Shown here: piece by piece, positions 1 to 5,796 of the stretch
How positions within the stretch are numbered: position 1 is the first letter of the stretch
Layout of the letters: each line of letters starts with the position of its first letter
Assembly: GCA_028692205.1 (NCBI GenBank)
Contig: JAQUXV010000181.1
Coordinates: 1 to 5,893, forward strand
Origin: Eubacteriales bacterium
GTDB taxonomy: Bacteria > Bacillota_A > Clostridia > Christensenellales > Aristaeellaceae
Direction of reading: 5' to 3'
DNA length: 5,893 bases
Position numbers and translations under genes: made by a program
The notes under the pieces: generated by a model
Seen by the model: only the letters and a program-made list of their open reading frames with translations
Database searches by the model: none
Told to the model about the DNA's origin: nothing

Positions 1-2047
1 TTTCCGCATCCTCGTGGTAGCCCAGATAATCCAGCATACGGATTTGCAGCGCGGCTTCGTTGCCGCACGCGCCGTAGCCGTACGTGCCCGCGGGCACCAT
101 GTACAGGCCCGTGCGCAGGTCGCGCATGGCCGTTAAGGCCACGTGCCACGGCACCGCCTGCGCAAAGTCGTTCAGCTTGCTTTCGCCCGGCAGCGTCAGG
201 CTGGCCCCCTGCTCCGCAAAGCCAAGCCAGAAGCGTTTCACCCGTTCCAGCTCCGCGTCGAAGCAGCGTTCCCGCAGGGGCTCCCAGTCCGACTCGGAGG
301 AGAGGGACGGATAGGGAAGAATAAAGTCGATGGTGTGCGTCTCGTACGCGCCGAGATCCAACTCGTACAAAAGCGTCGTCGGCACGCAGGACGAGGGGGG
401 CTGACGGACGGGGTTGCGGTCGTAGCCCTCAAAGCCGAACTGCGGCTGCATGGAAAGGGATGTGTTGCCCGCCGCCGTAAAGGGGATGCATCGGAGCCTG
501 CCCCTGCCGTTTGCGTTAATTTGCGCGCGCAGGTACGGATCGGGGTACGGTTGTACCGTCCAGCCGACAACGGGCGTATCGCCCGGGCGCACCCGCCCGC
601 AGGCCAGCAGCGCGCCGCCCTGAAGGGTCAGCTGCTCGCCGGGGTAGGATTCGACCAGCAAATGCGCGGTGCGCGCCTCGGAGGAAGCGTTGCGAAGCGT
701 GATGCGGTTCATCACCATAATGTCCTCATCCCCGACAATCGTGTCCGGGGCCGGGTCCATCAGCGTGGCGAAGGTGGTTTGCCGGTAGTCCACAAAACGG
801 TCCTGCCACTCGGTTACGTACACAGGCACGCGCGGGTCGGGCATGGACTGGGCGGCGTCCTCCTCGCCCTCGTGGCGGGAAGGCGGATCGCCGCTGGCTA
901 AACGGAAATGCAGTTCATTGCCGGCCCAATGTGTTTTGGCTGTATCGCGGCCGGACACCTTCTGGTCGATTTTATTGGCGAAGATATCGCCGTTGTAACG
1001 CAATACGAATTTCTGCCGCACGCCCTTCCAGCCGATGGGCACGTAACGGCCGTATTTGGGCTGCATGTGCTTTTGCATGGCGGGAATCTCGGCCATGGCG
1101 TCCGTGACCGATTGTTCCGCGTGCTTCGGCACACGGTCGAAAATCGACTCTTTTCCCTGCGTGAGCTGCTTTACGATCGCCGCGGGATCGTCGCCCATGC
1201 TCTCGGGCGCGATCAGAAGGTCGAAATCTTCCATGTATACGCCCTGTTCGATATCTTCCGCGCGCACGCCGAAGCCGGTGGAACCGGCCGCGAAGGTGAG
1301 TACCGTCTGGTCGGCGTCGGTCTTCGCACCCACGGTGCGCAGGTAGGCAAGGCGGGTCGGCTTACTGATGACGCCCGAGCCGGACAGGAACTCACCGTTC
1401 CAGATGGCTTCGGCAAGGATTTGCCTGCCGCCCTTGCCCGTGGCGCGCGGATAGACCGTACAGACGGCTTCCCGCACCACGGCGTCCCCCGTGAGCGCGA
1501 TCTGCCGGATGCGCGGGGCGGCCTCCCCCGCAAACACAATGCGGAACTTCAGCGCCCGGCGGAACACGGCATTGTAATCGTCCGACAGGGGAAGCTGCTG
1601 GGCATATTCGCTGCCGAGGCAAAGCACCTCGTTGACGTCGATATGGTCGAATACCACCGAGCAGCCAACGCTGCCGGTCGTCTGCTCGCCGTAGGCGGCC
1701 AGCCAGCGGCCGTGAAAAGCGTCGTCGGTGAGCAGCCAGCCCTTGTGCGCGCCCACACGGCGATCCCTGTGCTCGTTGGGCCACGATTCGTGCCAATACT
1801 CCACATGCCAATCCGCGGGCAGGGCAGAATCCTTGGCAAAAAGCACCTGCATGCCGGTAATATCGCGGGGCTGATCCCACTCCAGCCCGATCTGCCAACC
1901 GCCTTTGGGCAACGGCGCGCAGGTCCAAACCCCGTTCTCGTCGCGCGGTATCGGCGTCGCCTTCATGGCGCTGCCGGTTTCGTCGTTATACGCGCGAACA
2001 CGGGCGTACCGGGTTGGGTCAAAGGCGCGGACGTCTTTATTCATCAT
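1..2047 (-). CDS. Large cytoplasmic protein, probable six-hairpin glycosidase (partial, C-terminus outside window)
   Basis: An uninterrupted minus-strand frame of 682 codons runs from ATG at 2047-2045 to the window edge with no stop. The start has a GGAAGG ribosome site at 2052-2057; a second in-frame ATG (2044-2042) has slightly better spacing, so the start is uncertain by one codon. No signal peptide or membrane segment is visible, so the product is probably cytoplasmic. Residues about 50-90 (Trp-rich, with VEYW at 82-85) look like a discoidin-type beta-sandwich. Residues about 390-480 include EWQDRFVDYRQTTFATL (413 onward), a pattern I associate with beta domains preceding six-hairpin glycosidase barrels. 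Residues 649-682 (YMVPAGTYGYG, then NE and LDYLGYHEDAE) resemble the first barrel helices. The catalytic acid would normally lie further on, outside the window. It is transcribed divergently from the AraC-type regulator, suggesting control by it. The frame is well supported; family and substrate are inferred, and no named GH family is claimed. Confidence -1.
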   Translation of the reverse strand, partial: MMNKDVRAFDPTRYARVRAYNDETGSAMKATPIPRDENGVWTCAPLPKGGWQIGLEWDQPRDITGMQVLFAKDSALPADWHVEYWHESWPNEHRDRRVGAHKGWLLTDDAFHGRWLAAYGEQTTGSVGCSVVFDHIDVNEVLCLGSEYAQQLPLSDDYNAVFRRALKFRIVFAGEAAPRIRQIALTGDAVVREAVCTVYPRATGKGGRQILAEAIWNGEFLSGSGVISKPTRLAYLRTVGAKTDADQTVLTFAAGSTGFGVRAEDIEQGVYMEDFDLLIAPESMGDDPAAIVKQLTQGKESIFDRVPKHAEQSVTDAMAEIPAMQKHMQPKYGRYVPIGWKGVRQKFVLRYNGDIFANKIDQKVSGRDTAKTHWAGNELHFRLASGDPPSRHEGEEDAAQSMPDPRVPVYVTEWQDRFVDYRQTTFATLMDPAPDTIVGDEDIMVMNRITLRNASSEARTAHLLVESYPGEQLTLQGGALLACGRVRPGDTPVVGWTVQPYPDPYLRAQINANGRGRLRCIPFTAAGNTSLSMQPQFGFEGYDRNPVRQPPSSCVPTTLLYELDLGAYETHTIDFILPYPSLSSESDWEPLRERCFDAELERVKRFWLGFAEQGASLTLPGESKLNDFAQAVPWHVALTAMRDLRTGLYMVPAGTYGYGACGNEAALQIRMLDYLGYHEDAE

Positions 2048-2051
2048 GCTA

Positions 2052-2060
2052 CCTTCCTTT
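2052..2060 (-). promoter_or_regulatory. Ribosome binding site of the hydrolase-like gene
   Basis: On the minus strand this reads AAAGGAAGG, ending 4 nt before the first ATG (2047-2045) and 7 nt before the adjacent second ATG (2044-2042). The AGGA core is 7 and 10 nt away respectively. It supports this start region but does not separate the two ATG codons. Confidence -1.
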
Positions 2061-2096
2061 CGGTGTTAGGGACTTTGTAACTTCTCGGCTGAACAA

Positions 2097-2126
2097 AGCA
2101 TAGCGAAACCGCCGGAGCGGTGTCAA
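2097..2126 (-). promoter_or_regulatory. Sigma-70/SigA-type promoter of the hydrolase-like gene
   Basis: On the minus strand a perfect -35 box, TTGACA (2126-2121), is followed by an 18-nt spacer and a -10 candidate, TATGCT (2102-2097; 4 of 6 consensus bases). Transcription would start near 2090, giving a leader of about 43 nt before the ATG at 2047. The weak -10 and slightly long spacer fit a promoter needing an activator. The spacer includes an inverted repeat, ACCGC-CGGA-GCGGT at 2108-2121, touching the -35 box, where a repressor could bind. The boxes are seen directly; their use is inferred. Confidence -1.
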
Positions 2127-2128
2127 AC

Positions 2129-2199
2129 AAATTTGGTCGTTTTTCATCGTGTTTTTCAGGGGTTTCGGCAATCAATTTCCGTGGTTTATCGATGATTTT
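2129..2199. promoter_or_regulatory. Phased A/T tracts upstream of the hydrolase-like promoter
   Basis: Short A/T runs lie at about 2129-2134, 2140-2144, 2152-2156, 2163-2165, 2176-2178, 2185-2187 and 2196-2199. Their centres are roughly 9-13 bp apart, averaging close to 11 bp, near one helical turn. Such phasing can give intrinsic curvature, and the tracts nearest the -35 box could also act as an UP element for the RNA polymerase alpha subunits. The direct repeat at 2139-2158 forms two of these tracts. Several tracts are only three bases long, so the effect may be modest. Confidence -1.
2139..2158 (-). promoter_or_regulatory. Tandem 8-bp direct repeat, candidate AraC-type activator site
   Basis: On the minus strand TGAAAAAC occurs twice (2158-2151 and 2146-2139) with 4 nt between, a 12-bp period. 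The proximal copy ends 12 bp upstream of the TTGACA box of the hydrolase-like gene. AraC-family regulators commonly bind directly repeated sites just upstream of, or overlapping, the -35 element, and an AraC-type regulator is encoded next door. The repeat is exact; its link to that protein is inference. Confidence -1.
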
Positions 2200-2245
2200 C
2201 GTGCGGATACGCCGTAAAACCGCCCAGGTAGGATTTCATCTATAG

Positions 2246-2278
2246 CCGCTTTTCCCCCAAACATGTATAATAAAGCGG
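2246..2278 (+). promoter_or_regulatory. Candidate regulator promoter (-10 TATAAT) bracketed by an inverted repeat
   Basis: A perfect TATAAT lies at 2266-2271, preceded directly by TG. No good -35 box lies 16-18 bp upstream (2243-2248 reads TAGCCG), so promoter strength would depend on other contacts. Exact 7-bp inverted arms, CCGCTTT (2246-2252) and AAAGCGG (2272-2278), flank the -10 with 19 nt between. This geometry would suit a dimeric regulator or autoregulation. Transcription would begin near 2278, leaving a leader of about 228 nt before the regulator start. The sequence elements are seen; promoter use is inferred. Confidence -1.
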
Positions 2279-2291
2279 AAAAAATCTTTCG

Positions 2292-2338
2292 CGCTCCGGC
2301 TTCCACCCATAAACCCGGGTGAGCGCCGAAGCCGAGCG
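2292..2338 (+). promoter_or_regulatory. Strong stem-loop in the regulator 5' leader
   Basis: An outer stem pairs 2292-2295 with 2335-2338 and 2297-2303 (CGGCTTC) with 2328-2334 (GAAGCCG), with one bulged C at 2296. An inner stem pairs CACCC (2304-2308) with GGGTG (2317-2321), leaving loop 2309-2316 and an asymmetric bulge at 2322-2327. That is about 16 pairs, mostly GC, starting some 14 nt after the predicted transcription start. No U-tract follows, so it is not a classical intrinsic terminator. It could protect the mRNA 5' end, bind a protein, or reflect an operator in DNA. It matches no riboswitch I recognise. Confidence -1.
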
Positions 2339-2349
2339 GCGATTACGAA

Positions 2350-2363
2350 CCGAACCGGTTTGG
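2350..2363. repeat. 14-bp palindrome around AACCGGTT
   Basis: A perfect AACCGGTT palindrome (2353-2360) extends to CC...GG at both ends, with one non-complementary pair (G2352/T2361, which would be a G-U wobble in RNA). It lies in the regulator leader about 145 bp upstream of the start codon, just after the large stem-loop. It could be an operator half-site pair or part of leader RNA structure; nothing further can be said. Confidence -1.
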
Positions 2364-2488
2364 GAACCATCCTGCGGCAGCAACCGCGATACCGGGGGCG
2401 AAAACCTGCCGGGGGCCTTGTCGTTGCGGCGGGCCGGTATGCCTTTGCTGCGGCCGCGGGAACCGACAAACGAACAAAAAAGCAACAC

Positions 2489-2496
2489 GGAGGGAG
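2489..2496 (+). promoter_or_regulatory. Ribosome binding site deciding the TTG start of the regulator
   Basis: GGAGGGAG at 2489-2496 is a strong Shine-Dalgarno sequence 9-11 nt upstream of the TTG at 2506. No ATG or GTG in this frame is equally well placed, and TTG gives a protein starting right before the first membrane helix, so TTG is preferred. Confidence -1.
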
Positions 2497-2505
2497 ACGA
2501 AAGCC

Positions 2506-4626
2506 TTGAAATCGACGTTTTCCTTTTTCCACAGTTCCATATTCCGCAAATTCCTGCTCTCGTTTCTGGCCGCCTTTGTGCTGCCGATCAGTTTGGTGTT
2601 CGGCTATCTGGAATACACCAACCAGAAACTGCTGACCCGGGAAATTTACGATCTGCAGGAGACGACGGCCAACTATACCCGCAGGACGATGGACTTTGAG
2701 TTCTCCCGTTACCGCACTTTTTCCGCCACGCTGCTCAACAACGCCAACATCAACAGCATCCGTAAAAAAACGTACGACGAGCTGACCCCCGCCGACGCGC
2801 TGCGCCTGATGGACCTGCGCGGAATGCTGAGCAGCTTCGCGGTGGATTCCACCGTCGTATCGCGGATTTTTCTGTATATACCGGCCAGTAACCTGTATGT
2901 GGACGCGGTGAGGGCGCTGCCACTGGAGGATGCGCTGTATACGCTGGAGGATTCGGGGCTGATGCCGGGAAACAGCGACCAGTGGCAGGCAATGCTCACC
3001 CAAACCTATACCAGCCAATGGCTCAACACGGTCAACCGCAAAGGGGACACGGTGCTTTACTATATTCAAACGCTGCCTTCGGCGTTTGACCGCGATACCT
3101 GCAACCTGATGATCGCCGTCAACCCGACCTATCTGCGGGAAGTGTTCGACGAGAGCAATCTTTCGGAGAACGAGTGGATCGGCATGGTGGATGATACCGG
3201 AAGCGTAATCTATTCGCCGGTGCAGAACACACCCGATTTCACCTCGCTGACCGGGCTTGGCGACAGCGGCAGCGTGACGCAGAACAACCTGCTGTATACC
3301 TACTGCCACTCCAAACAGACGCGCACCTATTATTTCAGCGTTTTACCGCTGGAAAACATCAGCAATTCCCTGCGCGGGTCGAACAGTCTTTCCATCGCGG
3401 TGCTGCTGATCTCCTTCCTGATCTGTACGGTAATCACGTATCTGACGACCGTGCGGAACTTTAAGCCGATCGCGTACCTCAGCACGCTTGCCCAGCCGGA
3501 TGCCGACGACCCGGACGTGGACGAGTTTACGCGGCTCAAACTGTCGCTGATGGAACTGAGCGACGAAAAGCGATTGCGGACAGATCAGGCGAAGTACGCC
3601 CGACAGGTGCTGGACGACCAGCGTCTGATCCGCAATATGCTGAAGGCGGGCAACCAGGCGGCGCTGGAAAAACGGATGCAGCGGGAAGACCTTGCGCCGG
3701 TGGGAAGCGCCTGGGTGCTGAGCATCGTCACCCTTGTGGACTACTCCAACGAGGAGGCGGACACGCAAACCTCTTACCAGCGCACGATGACGCAGCTGCA
3801 CGATTCCTTCAGTGCCGTTGGCTCGCAGTTTTACACCGCGCTGCCCCTGTACGACGATAAAGAGCTGCTGGTGCTTGTGAACCTGCCTTCGGACGAGCTG
3901 CAGCATCTGGCGTACCTGCGCAATTCGTTTACCAACCTGCTGCACATGCTGCGAAGCAGCTTCTCCATCGACTGCCAGATCGCCGTCAGCGCCATCCACA
4001 ATTTGCAGACGTTGAACGGGCAGGCGCTTACGGAACTGATTTCGGAGGCGCGCATCGCGGCGGAAAGCCCGGCGGAAGGCGAATCCATCCTATTTTATTC
4101 CACGCAGGCGGTGGATAAGGTGATGCACATTTCAGTGGAGCACACCATGAACCGGCTGATGCACGCCTGCCTGCGAGGCGCGACGGATGAAACCGACAAG
4201 CTGATGAAGCAGCTTGCCGAACAGGTGCGCACCCTCAGCGAATACCAATCCGGTTCCGAAAAGGAAATCGATACTTACGAGGATGAGAGCACCGAGATGC
4301 GCATCAAGCGGGACATTCTGGAAATTGTGAAAAACGAATACCCGAACCCCATGCTCAACGTAAGCGCCATCGCGGACAAGCTGGGCAAGAACGTGGATTA
4401 TATTTCCCGCGTGTTTAAGCAGACCACCACCATCGGCCTGCTGGACTACATCCATCATATGCGCATCAAGGCTGCCAAGGAGCTGCTGATCGGCCAGCCG
4501 AATCTGTCGATCGTGCAGATTTCGCAGCGCGTGGGGTATTTTGGCGCAGACTCGTTTATCCGCTCCTTCAAGCGCATTGAGGGCACGACGCCCGGCCGCT
4601 ATCGCACGCAGAAAAAAGGGGAGTAA
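2506..4626 (+). CDS. Membrane-anchored AraC-family transcriptional regulator with extracytoplasmic sensor
   Basis: The product has 706 residues and starts at TTG. A basic N-terminus leads into a hydrophobic helix at about 14-34. Residues about 35-295 form a putative extracytoplasmic sensor, probably Cache-like from size and placement. A second helix lies at about 296-315 (AVLLISFLICTVITYLT). A cytoplasmic linker with helical, possibly coiled-coil character covers about 336-395. A mixed alpha/beta region at about 400-535 resembles the degenerate GGDEF-like segment of YesN-type regulators. The C-terminus (about 602-700) is a clear AraC-type double helix-turn-helix: first unit about 616-638 (IADKLGKNVDYISRVFKQ), then YIHHMRIKAAKELL, then second unit 668-700 ending in FKRIEGTTPGRYR. 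Such proteins join ligand sensing outside the cell to DNA binding at the membrane, in place of a two-component pair. The divergent hydrolase-like gene and the coupled epimerase gene point to sugar sensing. The class is secure; the ligand is unknown. Confidence -1.
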   Translation: MKSTFSFFHSSIFRKFLLSFLAAFVLPISLVFGYLEYTNQKLLTREIYDLQETTANYTRRTMDFEFSRYRTFSATLLNNANINSIRKKTYDELTPADALRLMDLRGMLSSFAVDSTVVSRIFLYIPASNLYVDAVRALPLEDALYTLEDSGLMPGNSDQWQAMLTQTYTSQWLNTVNRKGDTVLYYIQTLPSAFDRDTCNLMIAVNPTYLREVFDESNLSENEWIGMVDDTGSVIYSPVQNTPDFTSLTGLGDSGSVTQNNLLYTYCHSKQTRTYYFSVLPLENISNSLRGSNSLSIAVLLISFLICTVITYLTTVRNFKPIAYLSTLAQPDADDPDVDEFTRLKLSLMELSDEKRLRTDQAKYARQVLDDQRLIRNMLKAGNQAALEKRMQREDLAPVGSAWVLSIVTLVDYSNEEADTQTSYQRTMTQLHDSFSAVGSQFYTALPLYDDKELLVLVNLPSDELQHLAYLRNSFTNLLHMLRSSFSIDCQIAVSAIHNLQTLNGQALTELISEARIAAESPAEGESILFYSTQAVDKVMHISVEHTMNRLMHACLRGATDETDKLMKQLAEQVRTLSEYQSGSEKEIDTYEDESTEMRIKRDILEIVKNEYPNPMLNVSAIADKLGKNVDYISRVFKQTTTIGLLDYIHHMRIKAAKELLIGQPNLSIVQISQRVGYFGADSFIRSFKRIEGTTPGRYRTQKKGE
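4618..4623 (+). promoter_or_regulatory. Ribosome binding site inside the end of the regulator gene
   Basis: GGGGAG at 4618-4623 overlaps the last codons of the regulator and lies 6 nt before the TTG at 4630. It decides the TTG start of the epimerase gene and implies translational coupling to the regulator. Confidence -1.
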
Positions 4627-4629
4627 CGC

Positions 4630-5613
4630 TTGACCGACATTTTGAACCATGGGGAAGCCCTCCGGCGCGGCTACATCGGCAGGCCGGAGCAGCTGATTGA
4701 AAACGACGAAGTCAGCCTGCGGCAGGGGGACGGGCGGACGCTCAGCTGCCAGAAGATTGCTCTGCCGGGCGGGCTGGCGGCGACGGTGGCATGGGACCGC
4801 TGTATGGATGTAACACGGCTGAGCTACCGGGGCGTGCCCATTGCGTATCTGGGAAAGAACGCGGAGCGGAACGACCTCGCCATGCCGTTTGAAAGCCGCT
4901 TTTCCGGCGGCATGCTCTACACCTGCGGGCTGCTGAACGTAGGCCCCGGGGACGAAGGGCAGCCCACGCACGGGCGCATCCATAGCCAGTCGGCGAACCT
5001 GCGCGGCGTAAGCCTGACGGATTCGGCGCTCGTACTGCAGGGGGAAATGCGGGAGGCAGCCCTGCTGGGCGAAAACCTGCTGCTGCGCCGGAAACTGGAG
5101 TTTCCGCTGGACAAGGCCGAGGTGCGGCTATGCGACACGATTGTTAACCAGACCGCGCATCAACAGCCCTATATGCTGCTTTACCACATCAACCTGGGCT
5201 ACCCGTTCCTGAGTGAGGCGCTGAAGCTTACGCTGCCGCAGGGCACCGAAACGCGCCCCGCCGACGAAAACGCCCGTGAGCATGTGGGGGAAATACTGTG
5301 CTGCTCCGCTCCCGACCCGGGCTTTGCCGAACAGGATTACAGCCACCAGCTTCCGCCGGAAAACGGCTGGTGCCGCGTTACCGCCGTAAACGAGGACTTG
5401 GGCATCCGGCTGACGATTGGCTACCGGGCGGATACGCTGCCCCTGCTGCAGCAATGGCGGTGCCTGCACGGCGGGGATTATGTGCTCGGGCTGGAACCGA
5501 CCAACAACCGCGTGAACGGGCGCGCAGCCGCAGCGGCCGAGGGCAGCCTGCCGGTGCTTGCGCCGTTTGAAACCGTAACCACGGAGGTTACCCTTACGTT
5601 CGATACCCCGTAA
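4630..5613 (+). CDS. DUF4432 family aldose 1-epimerase-like protein
   Basis: This 327-residue cytoplasmic protein matches the DUF4432 branch of the galactose mutarotase-like fold. Visible hallmarks, in order: a WDRCMDV segment (55-61), GGMLYTCGLLNVG (93-105), a THGR motif (113-116) with H114, a VNQ-containing strand (172-174), LLYHINLGYP (183-192) with H186, then QQW (274-276) and LEPTNN (288-293). In the superfamily, paired histidines and a late acidic residue perform acid-base ring opening; H114, H186 and E289 are the best candidates here. Family members are mostly annotated as aldose epimerases, but substrates are rarely known. The start is TTG, 3 nt after the regulator stop, with its ribosome site inside that gene, so the two are probably co-transcribed and coupled. 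Likely role: interconverting anomers of the sugar released by this locus. The family call is strong; the reaction is inferred. Confidence -1.
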   Translation: MTDILNHGEALRRGYIGRPEQLIENDEVSLRQGDGRTLSCQKIALPGGLAATVAWDRCMDVTRLSYRGVPIAYLGKNAERNDLAMPFESRFSGGMLYTCGLLNVGPGDEGQPTHGRIHSQSANLRGVSLTDSALVLQGEMREAALLGENLLLRRKLEFPLDKAEVRLCDTIVNQTAHQQPYMLLYHINLGYPFLSEALKLTLPQGTETRPADENAREHVGEILCCSAPDPGFAEQDYSHQLPPENGWCRVTAVNEDLGIRLTIGYRADTLPLLQQWRCLHGGDYVLGLEPTNNRVNGRAAAAAEGSLPVLAPFETVTTEVTLTFDTP

Positions 5614-5754
5614 TGCTGACGCAAATTTTCAGCGCGCCAGAGAAGAACGGTGTTTATGGCTTTCGGAGCCTGCCGGAGGAAAACGTGCGGAAGAACCGCG
5701 ACGAAACCCCACGGCGTTGAGAAGGTGATGAACAACGCGCTGTCGATGCGGAAA

Positions 5755-5768
5755 AGTTAACGTTGGCA
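5755..5768. promoter_or_regulatory. LacI/CcpA-like operator candidate upstream of the GH172 gene
   Basis: AGTTAACGTTGGCA matches the catabolite-responsive element consensus TGWAANCGNTNWCA at 11 of 14 positions, with the central AACGTT core intact. It overlaps two small palindromes, GTTAAC (5756-5761) and GTTGGCAAC (5762-5770). It ends 28 nt before the ATG at 5797, suitable for repression by CcpA or a local LacI-type protein. The first base and two internal positions are off consensus, so this is tentative. Confidence -1.
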
Positions 5769-5783
5769 ACATTTCAATTTAGC

Positions 5784-5788
5784 AGGAG
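5784..5788 (+). promoter_or_regulatory. Ribosome binding site of the GH172 gene
   Basis: AGGAG at 5784-5788 is 8 nt upstream of the ATG at 5797, ideal spacing, and supports that start. Confidence -1.
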
Positions 5789-5796
5789 TAACTTTC

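Larger units (their letters stand above)
2048..2505. other. Divergent intergenic control region
   Basis: This 458-bp gap separates the divergent starts of the hydrolase-like gene (minus) and the regulator gene (plus). The left half, about 2048-2290, is AT-richer and carries both candidate promoters. The right half, about 2291-2488, is GC-rich with several inverted repeats and would be the untranslated leader of the regulator mRNA if the TATAAT at 2266 is used. I see no convincing small gene: the open frames crossing it on either strand are shadows with no plausible protein. No tRNA or recognised riboswitch class was identified. Confidence -1.

Noticed and set aside
143..2080. Long plus-strand open frames at 143-901 and 908-2080, antisense to the hydrolase-like gene
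   Set aside because: They are in the exactly codon-aligned antisense frame and stay open because TTA, CTA and TCA codons are rare in the real gene. The proteins are rich in Arg/His/Gly/Ala with no recognisable domain, while the minus-strand reading gives a Trp/Tyr-patterned enzyme-like protein with a promoter and ribosome site.
2292..2338. Leader stem-loop considered as a transcription attenuator/terminator
   Set aside because: The stem is strong but it is followed by GCGATTACG rather than a run of T, so intrinsic termination is unlikely; retained only as a structured leader element.
2319..2699. 126-codon plus-strand frame starting in the leader and overlapping the regulator start
   Set aside because: It overlaps the real regulator by about 190 bp in another frame, has no convincing ribosome site, and its sequence resembles no protein family.
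2236..4983. Long minus-strand open frames (2236-3309, 3343-3999, 4132-4983) opposite the regulator and epimerase
   Set aside because: Shadows of the plus-strand genes: low-complexity Arg/His/Gln/Val composition, no domains, and one straddles the junction of two clearly real genes.
5658..5670. Small hairpin GGCT-TTCGG-AGCC after the epimerase gene, considered as a terminator
   Set aside because: Only a 4-bp stem and no following T-tract, so it does not meet the requirements of an intrinsic terminator.
5613..5720. 35-codon frame beginning at an ATG that overlaps the epimerase stop (TAATG), ending TGA
   Set aside because: The overlap geometry is tempting for coupling, but there is no clear Shine-Dalgarno sequence and the peptide is charged, short and unlike anything I recognise. 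Probably non-coding spacer.
5656..5760. 34-residue plus-strand frame in the gap before the GH172 gene
   Set aside because: No ribosome binding site, no recognisable family, and Arg/Lys-rich composition typical of an out-of-frame reading; a decayed gene remnant could not be shown.
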